DNA from: a bacterium
Lineage (GTDB): Bacteria > Actinomycetota > Acidimicrobiia > Spongiisociales > JAENVV01
DNA: 57,783 bases
Reading direction: 5' to 3'
Assembly (NCBI GenBank): GCA_024639975.1
Contig: JAHEFX010000005.1
Span: 1 to 57,783 of the forward strand
Shown piece by piece: positions 30,745-38,994 of this stretch. The notes under the pieces were generated by a model that was not told the DNA's origin, made no database searches, and was given only the letters and a program-made list of their open reading frames with translations. A program made the translations under genes and the position numbers. Positions within the stretch are counted from its first letter, which is position 1. The number at the start of each line of letters is the position of its first letter.

Positions 30745-31460
30745 GCCCCGAATCCCGTGATCTCGGCCTGCGTCGCCAACAGCTCGGTGATCCCGGCGTC
30801 GGCCAAGTCCAACAGCTGGTCCAGGTCCGCTCGGGTGTAGGGCTGTTCCTCGGCCGTCCCCTGCACCTCCACCAGCAGGCCGCGACCCGTCATCACCACA
30901 TTCATGTCGACCTCGGCCGCCGCGTCGCTCTCGTACTCGAGGTCGAGCAGCGGCGTCCCGTCGACGATCCCGACAGACGTCGCCGCCACCTGGTCGAACA
31001 AGGGGATGCGCGGCGTCATGCCCTGCCCCACCGCCACTTCGAACGCGTCGTGGAGCGCAATCCACGCCCCGGTGATGGCGGCCGTCCGCGTCCCACCGTC
31101 TGCCTGGAGCACGTCACAGTCCAGCCGAACGGAGAGCTCGCCCATTCCCCGCATGTCGGTGACCGCTCGCAGGCTGCGGCCGATGAGCCGACTGATCTCC
31201 TTCGACCTACCGCCCTGCCAGGCATCCCGCCGGATCCGGTCGCTCCCCGACCCGGGAAGCATGGCGTACTCCGCCGTCACCCATCCCTTCCCCGACCCCT
31301 TCATCCAGCGGGGCACCTCATCACTGACGGAGGCGGTACACAGGACCCACGTCCCCCCGACCTTGATCAACACCGACCCCGGTGTGGCGGTGGTGTAGCT
31401 GCGGGTGATCTCGACGGGGCGAAGCTCGCCCGGGGCTCGTTCTCTCATGCCCGCCATCAT
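30741..31460 (-). CDS. rph: ribonuclease PH
   Basis: RPVEITRSYTTATPGSVLIKVGGTWVLCTASV, DCDVLQADGGTRTAAITGAWIAL. Confidence 0.95.
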   Translation of the reverse strand: MMAGMRERAPGELRPVEITRSYTTATPGSVLIKVGGTWVLCTASVSDEVPRWMKGSGKGWVTAEYAMLPGSGSDRIRRDAWQGGRSKEISRLIGRSLRAVTDMRGMGELSVRLDCDVLQADGGTRTAAITGAWIALHDAFEVAVGQGMTPRIPLFDQVAATSVGIVDGTPLLDLEYESDAAAEVDMNVVMTGRGLLVEVQGTAEEQPYTRADLDQLLDLADAGITELLATQAEITGFGA

Positions 31461-32194
31461 ATGGAGCGGGTGAGACCTGCCTCCGCGACGGCAATCGGCC
31501 CACCGAACTCTCGTCCGGCGGCGGCGATCGCCTCCTCCCGGTCCTGGTCCGGGCGCAGGTGGGTGAGCAAGAGGGCGCCGACCTCGGCGTCCTTCGCCAT
31601 CGCCCCAGCGTCTTCCGCCGAGCAGTGGATCCCCGGAACGGTCTCGTCCACCAGCGTCGCCTCGCACACCAACAGGTCCGAACCCCGGGCCAGGTCGACC
31701 ACGTCCGCCGACGGCGCCGTGTCGCCGGTGTAGACCAGCGACTTCCCGGATGAATCGACCCGAACGGAGACGGCGGGAACCGTGTGCACGACCGCGCCGA
31801 ACGACAGTGCCACCCCGGCCACCGAGGCTTCGTCGCCCGGGTCCACCTCCCGGTGGTCGAACACCATCGCCAGTTCCTCGGGGCCCTTCTTCAAGAACCC
31901 CCGCACCCGCTCGATGACCTCCCCTGGAGCGAACAAGGGAACGGAAGCCCGAGGGGGTATCCCGTGCCGTGAGGCGTGGTACCAAGCCAGCAGGTCGGCC
32001 GCATGGTCCGCATGGCCGTGCGTGACCACGATCGCGTCCACGGCATGGATCGGAATCTCGTCCGCCAGCCTCGGGAACGTCCCCGGGCCGAGGTCGAGGA
32101 CGACCCGGACCCCGTCGGCCTCCACCAGGAAACCCGAGCCCGGCTCGGTCGATGTCGGATAGGACCCGGCAGCGCCGAGCACGGTGAGCCTCAT
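31457..32194 (-). CDS. MBL-fold metallo-hydrolase (Rv1339-like by position)
   Basis: VVTHGHADHAADL metal site; VCEATL; LLLTHLRPDQD; immediately upstream of rph. Confidence 0.88.
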   Translation of the reverse strand: MRLTVLGAAGSYPTSTEPGSGFLVEADGVRVVLDLGPGTFPRLADEIPIHAVDAIVVTHGHADHAADLLAWYHASRHGIPPRASVPLFAPGEVIERVRGFLKKGPEELAMVFDHREVDPGDEASVAGVALSFGAVVHTVPAVSVRVDSSGKSLVYTGDTAPSADVVDLARGSDLLVCEATLVDETVPGIHCSAEDAGAMAKDAEVGALLLTHLRPDQDREEAIAAAGREFGGPIAVAEAGLTRSI

Positions 32195-32577
32195 GGCCGC
32201 TCCACCACCGTCAGTACCGTGTGATCGGTGGCTGCGTACCCCGCCACACCGTTCGTCCCCACCACCACCTGGACCCAGCCCCGGGGAGGGCCTGTCAGAT
32301 CGGCTTCCGACAGGTCGGCTGTCGATCTGGGATGCGAGTGCCAGGACCCCAGCACGTCCTCACGACTCGAGAGCACGACGAATAGTTCTTCGGGATCCAT
32401 CACGAACTCGGAACGACCGTCTGCAACGTTCCGGATCGAGGTCACCTCGGTCACGTCCAAGGCCTCACCGAAGAGCAGCCCACAGGCCTCCCTCGGCGAT
32501 GCCTCGGCGGCGAGTCGGCGGAGCACCTCCAACGACCCCGGCGGAAGGGTCAGGGGGCCAGTCGTTCGACCGCCCAC
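32191..32577 (-). CDS. Mov34/MPN/PAD-1 (JAMM) family metallopeptidase
   Basis: REACGLLFG and GSWHSHPRSTADLSEADL, matching HxHx7SxxD. Confidence 0.9.
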   Translation of the reverse strand: MGGRTTGPLTLPPGSLEVLRRLAAEASPREACGLLFGEALDVTEVTSIRNVADGRSEFVMDPEELFVVLSSREDVLGSWHSHPRSTADLSEADLTGPPRGWVQVVVGTNGVAGYAATDHTVLTVVERP

Positions 32578-33182
32578 CGCTCGCCCTCCCTGCGGAACAG
32601 GATCCGATCATGCAGTCGGCCTTCCCGACCTTGCCAGAACTCGACCACGTCGGGGACCAGTCGGTACCCGCCCCACACTGCCGGCCGATCTTCCCCGGTC
32701 GCTGATCGCGCCCGCTCCTCCAGCCACGCCCTGTCGGGGATGACCCGTGACTGGGGGCTGGCTTGGGCCGACCGGCGAGCGGCCTCGGGGCGGGCAGCGA
32801 AGTACTCGTCCGACTCGGCGTCCGAGACCTTGGTGACCGTCCCCTCCACACGGATCTGGCGATGCAGCGGCTGCCACAGGATCGACCCGGCCGCACGGGG
32901 CTCGGCAGCGAGGGCTTCGCCCTTGCGGCTCGCATAGTTGGTGAAGAAGACGACGCCTTCGTCGACATCCTTCACGAGCACGGCACGTACGGATGGCCGG
33001 CCGTCGGGGTCGACGGTCGCCAGGTGCACGATGTTCGGCTCGGCAATCCCCGACGCCGAGGCCTGGGCGAGCCAATCGCGGATCCCGTCCATCGGGTCGC
33101 TTGGGAGGTCCGGCGGCTCCAGGCCGTCGCGCCCGTAATCCACGCGGATCCGGGCGAACGCATCGGTGAGGTCGTCGGACAT
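32550..33182 (-). CDS. pdxH: pyridoxamine 5'-phosphate oxidase
   Basis: RPSVRAVLVKDVDEGVVFFTNYASRKG, WQPLHRQIRVEG, FWQGREGRLHDRILF. Confidence 0.93.
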   Translation of the reverse strand: MSDDLTDAFARIRVDYGRDGLEPPDLPSDPMDGIRDWLAQASASGIAEPNIVHLATVDPDGRPSVRAVLVKDVDEGVVFFTNYASRKGEALAAEPRAAGSILWQPLHRQIRVEGTVTKVSDAESDEYFAARPEAARRSAQASPQSRVIPDRAWLEERARSATGEDRPAVWGGYRLVPDVVEFWQGREGRLHDRILFRREGERWAVERLAP

Positions 33183-33240
33183 GCCGAGGAGCCTACGTCC
33201 GTATGGCTCATCGTCCCCCGCCACCGTTACCGTCCCCACG

Positions 33241-33606
33241 ATGCACCAGTTTCGTTGGGCACTGACCCGCCGCTGTCCCCGATGCGGGCACAAACCGGTC
33301 TTCGAGTCCTGGTACCGGATGACCACGACCTGTGGCGAATGCGACCTGCTCTTCGAACGGGAGCCCGGCTACTGGGTCGGCGCCATGACGATCAACACGG
33401 CCGTGATCGCTTTGCTGTTCCTCGGCACGTTCGGGACGGCCGTCTGGCTGACCTGGCCCGACCCGCCGTGGGCGTGGATCGCCGCGGGCGTGGTGGGTAT
33501 GAACCTGCTGTTCCCGGTCTTCTTCTATCCATTCGCCAAGACCTTGTGGATGGCGATCGACCTGACCTTCCAGAAGGTCACCGACCAGGACGAATTCGGG
33601 AGCTAG
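33241..33606 (+). CDS. DUF983 domain-containing membrane protein
   Basis: CPRCGHKPVFESWYRMTTTCGECDLLFEREPGYWVGAMTIN; two TM helices. Confidence 0.85.
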   Translation: MHQFRWALTRRCPRCGHKPVFESWYRMTTTCGECDLLFEREPGYWVGAMTINTAVIALLFLGTFGTAVWLTWPDPPWAWIAAGVVGMNLLFPVFFYPFAKTLWMAIDLTFQKVTDQDEFGS

Positions 33607-34838
33607 CGACGGCCTTTTCGGGCCTTGCGCCTGGCGGCCCGCTCGGCATCGAGGTCCCGACGCGGCGGGTCCCACGACCACAGGTCGTCGAGGCGGTCGT
33701 CATTCGAGTAGATCTTCGTCATCTCGTGGTCGAGGCCGGCCTCGTTCTGGAGGGTCCGGACCGGGATCTCCTGATCCCACTCGATCAACGTCGCGACCAT
33801 CCCCGGACGCCCGGCTCGAGCCGTTCGGCCCGACCGATGGAGGAACGTCTTGGCATCGGCCGGTGGGTCGTAGTGCACCACGAGGTCGACGTCGTCGATG
33901 TCGAGGCCACGGGCAGCGACGTTCGTGGCGACGAGCACCGGCAGACGTCCATCGGAGAACCGTTCCATGACCCGCTGGCGCTTGACCTGCGGCAGGCCGC
34001 CGTGGATGGCGGCAGCTTCGACGCCCTCGGCCCGCAGTTCGTCGGCGACCCGGTCACACCCGTACTTGGTATGCACGAAGACCAACGACTTCTCGGCGGA
34101 CTTGGTGACCCGTGCAGCCACTTTCGGCTTGTCGCGATAGTGGACGAGCAGGAACCGGTGCTCCATCTGCTCGATGGACACCGACTCGGAGGCGACCTCG
34201 GAGAAGACCGGGTCGGTCAGGCGACGGTTCACGAGATGGTCGATCCCGCCGTCGAGGGTCGCGCTGAACAGCAGGGACTGGTGGCCGTCGGGGACCTGGC
34301 GCCAGATGTACTCGGTCTGGGGCATGAAACCCATGTCCGACATCTGGTCCGCTTCGTCGAGGATGACGACGCCGACGTGGTCGTAGCGGATCGCGCCACG
34401 GTCCTGCAGGTCGATGAGGCGTCCGGGCGTCGCAACGACGATCTCGGCACCCCGATTGAGCTGGTCGATCTGGTTCCCGATCGAGACACCGCCGTACACC
34501 TCGGCGACGAAGAGGCCGAGGGCCTTGGCGAAGGGGCGCAGCTCGGCTGCGACCTGGACACAGAGCTCTCGGGTCGGGACGAGCACCAGCGCCTGGGGGG
34601 TTCCGCCGCCGGCAACGAGGCGCTGCAGGGTCGGGAGGCCGAACGCGAACGTCTTGCCGGACCCGGTCTTGGCCTTGCCGCAGAGGTCGCGGCCTTCGAG
34701 TACCGGTGGGATCGCGTCGGCCTGGATCGGGAAGGGATGCTCGATGCCTTGCTCGGCGAGCGCCGACACGATCCGTTCGTCGAGGCCCAGCGACGCGAAC
34801 GTCACATCGGTGAGGGGTTGTTGGGAAGTGGCTACCAC
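33603..34838 (-). CDS. DEAD-box RNA helicase
   Basis: AKTGSGKTFAFGLP, VVILDEADQMSDMGF, FSATLD, HRSGRTARAGRPG. Confidence 0.95.
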   Translation of the reverse strand: MVATSQQPLTDVTFASLGLDERIVSALAEQGIEHPFPIQADAIPPVLEGRDLCGKAKTGSGKTFAFGLPTLQRLVAGGGTPQALVLVPTRELCVQVAAELRPFAKALGLFVAEVYGGVSIGNQIDQLNRGAEIVVATPGRLIDLQDRGAIRYDHVGVVILDEADQMSDMGFMPQTEYIWRQVPDGHQSLLFSATLDGGIDHLVNRRLTDPVFSEVASESVSIEQMEHRFLLVHYRDKPKVAARVTKSAEKSLVFVHTKYGCDRVADELRAEGVEAAAIHGGLPQVKRQRVMERFSDGRLPVLVATNVAARGLDIDDVDLVVHYDPPADAKTFLHRSGRTARAGRPGMVATLIEWDQEIPVRTLQNEAGLDHEMTKIYSNDDRLDDLWSWDPPRRDLDAERAARRKARKGRR

Positions 34839-34886
34839 GGCAAGCGAGAGTAGGCCACCCGGACGCCTACGCCCGTCGTCGCTGCC

Positions 34887-36809
34887 CTACCTGAGTGCCG
34901 CGAGGAACGCCTCGGCCTCCTCCCGGTGGGTCGTCACCGGCATCGGTGGGAGCGCGGCGATGAGCTCTCTGCCGTAGCCCGCCCGGGCCACCCGAGGGTC
35001 CAGGATCGCCACCACCCCGTGGTCGGCCCGGGAACGAATCAATCGGCCGGCCCCCTGGGCGAGCAGCGTCGCAGCCCTCGGCAGGTCCACGTCGCGGAAC
35101 GCCGATCGTCCGGCCCGCTCCGATGCCTCCCGTCGGGCCGCCCACAGCGGGTCGTCCGGCCGGGGGAATGGCACCCGGTCGATGGCTACCAACTGCAGCG
35201 ATCGTCCCGGGACGTCGAGGCCCTCCCAGAAGCCCATCGTCGCCACCAGGACCGACGTCTCGTCGGCGGCGAAGGCCTCCCGCAGGGCGTTGGCCCCGAG
35301 CTCGCCCTGCACCAGGACCCGATGGTCGACCCCGACCAATCGCTCCGCGAGCAGGTCCACGTTCCGCCTGCTGGTGCACAGGACCAGTGCACGTCCGCCG
35401 GACGCGTCGACCAACTGGAGGACCGTGTCGCCGATGGCCTCCCGCCACTCGTCGGTCCTCGGGTCGGGAAGGTCCGAGGCGAGGTACAGGCGGGTCTGGC
35501 GGGCGTAGTCGAACGGGCCCGGAACCCGCTCGAGGGCCACCTCATTGGTCGGACCGCCGAGTCCCAGACGGGCAGCCATCGGCTCCAGCCGACCGCCCAG
35601 CGAGAGGGTCGCGCTGGTGCCGACCATCGTCACCTCCCCGTAGAGGTCCCGCTGGAGGAGCCCGGCCACGTCGATGGGTGCCGTCTTGATGGCCGGCTGG
35701 CGGCCACCCTCGATCCATGCCACGGTCTGGTCGTCCAGCTCGGTGAGCGCCGCGACGTCCCCGGCGAGGTGCCCGACCAGCCGGAGCATCCTCGCCCTGG
35801 CTGCCGAGAGGGCCTGCTGCTCCGGCTGGACCGATCTCAGTCGCGCCCCCAAGTCCCCGGCGATCACGGCGATCCGCTCGACGGCGTCCGCCACGGGGAG
35901 GTCCTCCAGATCCGAGAAGCGGCCCGCCGATGTCCTGCGCAGCTGCGTCTCGAAGTCCCGGGCCAGCGCAGCGAGCGCCCGTTGGATCCGGGCTGCATCG
36001 GCGCCGATCAGCGCCCGGGCCATGCGCATCGAGCGGGTGAGCTGGAACAGCCGCCAAGGGGCCAGGTCGATGCCGAGCGCCCCGGCGACGGTGTCCTCGA
36101 GGCGATGGGCCTCATCGACGATGAGCGCCTTGTGCGGTGGCAGCACCGCCCCCTCGGTGGCCATGTGGGCTGCGTACAGGTGGTGGTTCACGACGATCAC
36201 GTCGGCGTCGGCGGCGCGGTCCAGGGCCTCGAACGCGAAGCACTCGGCGCCGAACGGACAAGTCTCCCGGCCCGGGCACTCCATGCCGCCGACCGAGTAG
36301 TCACCCCAATCCTCGACCTGGAACGGGAGCTCATCACGGTCCCCGGTCGTGGTGTCCTCCGACCAGCCCAGCACCCGCCCGAGCTCGTCGGGTAGCTCGA
36401 CCGCATTGAAAAGGGCTCCCTGGTCGGTCCAGCCTTCCTCGGACAGGCGCTCGGAGAGCCTGGCCCGGCACAGGTACGAACCCCGTCCCTTCACGACCGC
36501 CCAGGTCACGGTCCTGCGATCGGCGAGGGCGGCGGCCACGGCCGGTAGATCCTTCTCCCCCAGCTGGTCCTGCAGGCTCTTGGTCGCCGTGGCCACGACG
36601 ACCGGTTCACCGTGGGCGACGGCGGGGACCAGGTAGGCGAATGACTTGCCGGTGCCGGTCCCGGCTTCCACGAGGAGGTGCTCGCGACGGTCGAATGCCT
36701 CGGCGACGGCGCGAGCCATGGCCACCTGCCCTTCCCTCGCATCGCCACCCCGGGCGGTCACGACGTCGTGGAGGAGCTCCTCGGCGATGTCGGCGGCGTC
36801 GGAAGGCAC
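34887..36809 (-). CDS. DinG/XPD-like ATP-dependent DNA helicase with probable Fe-S cluster
   Basis: EAGTGTGKSFAYLVPAVAHG; Cys set YLCRAR and MECPGRETCPFGAECF; VDEAHRLED. Confidence 0.92.
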   Translation of the reverse strand: MPSDAADIAEELLHDVVTARGGDAREGQVAMARAVAEAFDRREHLLVEAGTGTGKSFAYLVPAVAHGEPVVVATATKSLQDQLGEKDLPAVAAALADRRTVTWAVVKGRGSYLCRARLSERLSEEGWTDQGALFNAVELPDELGRVLGWSEDTTTGDRDELPFQVEDWGDYSVGGMECPGRETCPFGAECFAFEALDRAADADVIVVNHHLYAAHMATEGAVLPPHKALIVDEAHRLEDTVAGALGIDLAPWRLFQLTRSMRMARALIGADAARIQRALAALARDFETQLRRTSAGRFSDLEDLPVADAVERIAVIAGDLGARLRSVQPEQQALSAARARMLRLVGHLAGDVAALTELDDQTVAWIEGGRQPAIKTAPIDVAGLLQRDLYGEVTMVGTSATLSLGGRLEPMAARLGLGGPTNEVALERVPGPFDYARQTRLYLASDLPDPRTDEWREAIGDTVLQLVDASGGRALVLCTSRRNVDLLAERLVGVDHRVLVQGELGANALREAFAADETSVLVATMGFWEGLDVPGRSLQLVAIDRVPFPRPDDPLWAARREASERAGRSAFRDVDLPRAATLLAQGAGRLIRSRADHGVVAILDPRVARAGYGRELIAALPPMPVTTHREEAEAFLAALR

Positions 36810-36842
36810 CCGGGGAGGGTAGGGGGTCTACGCTCGCCGCCC

Positions 36843-38516
36843 ATGGCGCAGTTCATCTTCACGATGCGGAACCTCAGCCGGCACTACCCGCCGGATCGAA
36901 CCGTCCTCGACGACGTCACCCTCGCCTTCCTCCCGGGGGCCAAGATCGGCGTGATCGGCCACAACGGGGCGGGCAAGTCGTCGGTCCTGCGGATCATGGC
37001 CGGCCTCGACGAGGGATTCACCGGCGAGGCCCGTCTCTCGCCGGGCCACTCGGTCGGGTTCCTGTCCCAGGAGCCCGAGCTCGACCCCGACAAGGACGTG
37101 CTCGGCAACGTCATGGACGGGGTCGCACCCGTCCAAGCCCTCATCGACGAGTACAACCAGGTGCTGGCGGGCTGGTCGGACCCGGACGCCGACTACGAGG
37201 CCCTCGGGGAACGCCAGGCAGCGCTCGAGAAGAAGATCGAGGCGGCAGGCGCCTGGGAGCTCGAACGCAAGGTCGCCATCGCCATGGATGCCCTGCGGGT
37301 GCCGGCATCCGACTCGGACGTGAGCACACTCTCGGGCGGCGAGCGGCGCCGGGTGGCGCTGTGCCGGCTCCTCTTGTCACACCCCGACCTACTCCTGCTC
37401 GACGAGCCCACCAACCACCTCGATGCCGAGTCGGTCGCTTGGCTCGAGCAGCACTTGGCCGAGTACGACGGGACCGTCGTCGCCGTCACCCATGACCGCT
37501 ACTTCCTCGACAACGTGGCCGGATGGATTCTCGAGCTGGACAACGGGAGGGCCTACCCCTACGAGGGCAACTACTCGGGATGGCTCGAGCAGAAGCGGGC
37601 ACGGCTCTCCCAGCAGGAGAAGGAGGTCTCGGCCCGCCAACGCACACTTGCCCAGGAGCTCGAGTGGGTACGGATGAGCCCCCGGGCCCGGCAGGCCAAG
37701 TCGAAGGCCCGCCTCTCGGCCTACGAGGAGCTCCTCGCCGAGGAGCAGTCCGCCGAACGCGGACGAGGAGACCTCGAGTTGCACATCCCCATGACGGCGC
37801 GGCTCGGCGACAAGGTCATCGTCGCCGACGGCCTCTCGAAGGGGTTCGGCGACCGCCTGTTGATCGAGGAGCTCACCTTCCGGCTGCCGCCGGCCGGCAT
37901 CGTCGGCGTCATCGGACCCAACGGTGCCGGCAAGACGACGCTGTTCAGGATGCTGACCGGCGACGAGTCCCCCGACGACGGTGCGTTGGAGGTGGGCTCG
38001 ACGGTCGACTTGGCCTACGTCGACCAGTCGCGCGACGACCTCGACGCGGACAACACGATCTACCAGGAGATAACCGGCGGCTCCGAGTTCCTCCGGATAG
38101 GCAACCGCGAGGTCAACGGCCGTGCCTACGTGGCCTCGCTGAACTTCAAGGGCTCGGACCAGCAAAAGAAGGTCGGCAACCTCTCAGGGGGAGAGCGCAA
38201 CCGCGTCCACCTGGGCAAGATGCTGCGCCGGGGCGGGAACGTCCTCCTGCTGGACGAGCCGACCAACGACCTCGACGTCGACACGCTCCGGGCCCTGGAG
38301 GCCGGCCTCGAGAAGTTCCCCGGCTGTGCCGTGGTCATCTCCCACGATCGCTGGTTCCTCGACCGGATCGCCACCCACATCCTCGCCTTCGAGGGCGACA
38401 GCCAGGTGCGATGGTTCGAGGGGAACTTCACCGAATACGAAGAGGCCCGCCGCCGAGAGCTCGGCGACGAGGCCCTTCGGCCGACGAGGATCAAGTACAA
38501 GCCACTGGTGCGCTGA
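36843..38516 (+). CDS. ettA: energy-dependent translational throttle protein EttA (ABC-F)
   Basis: Two ATPase cassettes (GHNGAGKSSVLRIM; GPNGAGKTTLFRML), linker EWVRMSPRARQAKSKARLSAYEEL. Confidence 0.95.
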   Translation: MAQFIFTMRNLSRHYPPDRTVLDDVTLAFLPGAKIGVIGHNGAGKSSVLRIMAGLDEGFTGEARLSPGHSVGFLSQEPELDPDKDVLGNVMDGVAPVQALIDEYNQVLAGWSDPDADYEALGERQAALEKKIEAAGAWELERKVAIAMDALRVPASDSDVSTLSGGERRRVALCRLLLSHPDLLLLDEPTNHLDAESVAWLEQHLAEYDGTVVAVTHDRYFLDNVAGWILELDNGRAYPYEGNYSGWLEQKRARLSQQEKEVSARQRTLAQELEWVRMSPRARQAKSKARLSAYEELLAEEQSAERGRGDLELHIPMTARLGDKVIVADGLSKGFGDRLLIEELTFRLPPAGIVGVIGPNGAGKTTLFRMLTGDESPDDGALEVGSTVDLAYVDQSRDDLDADNTIYQEITGGSEFLRIGNREVNGRAYVASLNFKGSDQQKKVGNLSGGERNRVHLGKMLRRGGNVLLLDEPTNDLDVDTLRALEAGLEKFPGCAVVISHDRWFLDRIATHILAFEGDSQVRWFEGNFTEYEEARRRELGDEALRPTRIKYKPLVR

Positions 38517-38533
38517 CCAGCGGCCGGGCCGGC

Positions 38534-38938
38534 TCAGTTCCTGCTGACCGGAACCCGGGTCACCTTCGGCTCGGGCTCGGCCGGAACGGGGAGCACGAGA
38601 CGCAGGACGCCATCGGCATACGTGGCGGTGATGTCCTCGGCCTCGATGCCTTCGGGGATCGTGAGCCGACGGATGAACGAACCGGAGATCCGCTCGGTGA
38701 TGAAGCCGTCCTCGGACCGTTCGACCAGGCGGTGCCCGGCGATCGAGAGCACGCCGTCCTCGACGGCCACATCGACTTCGTCCGGGTCGATCCCGGGGAG
38801 GTCGACCTCCACCACGAAGCCCTCGTCGGTGCGATGGGCGTCCAGACGGGGCCGCCAGACCGGTGCCGACGGGGCCTCGGAGAGACGGTCGAACAACAGG
38901 TCGAGGTCGCGACCGAAGAAGGAGCGTACGGGCAGCAT
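38534..38938 (-). CDS. Hsp20/alpha-crystallin family small heat shock protein
   Basis: VEVDLPGIDPDEVDVAVEDGVLSIAGHRL ... ADGVLRLVLP. Confidence 0.93.
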   Translation of the reverse strand: MLPVRSFFGRDLDLLFDRLSEAPSAPVWRPRLDAHRTDEGFVVEVDLPGIDPDEVDVAVEDGVLSIAGHRLVERSEDGFITERISGSFIRRLTIPEGIEAEDITATYADGVLRLVLPVPAEPEPKVTRVPVSRN

Positions 38939-38962
38939 GACAAAGTCCTCCTGTGTGATATC

Positions 38963-38979
38963 TGAGTCTTACCGACTCA
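38963..38979 (-). promoter_or_regulatory. HAIR-like inverted repeat (putative HspR operator) upstream of hsp20
   Basis: Minus strand TGAGT-CGGTAAG-ACTCA (consensus CTTGAGT-N7-ACTCAAG), just downstream of a perfect TATAAT. Confidence 0.7.
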
Positions 38980-38980
38980 T

Positions 38981-38986
38981 ATTATA
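38981..38986 (-). promoter_or_regulatory. -10 element TATAAT of the hsp20 promoter
   Basis: attata on +, TATAAT on -, in an AT-rich patch. Confidence 0.65.
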
Positions 38987-38994
38987 GCACAGGG

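Noticed and set aside
32763-34853. 696-aa + strand ORF
   Set aside because: Spans pdxH, DUF983 and the DEAD-box gene antisense or out of frame; shadow ORF.
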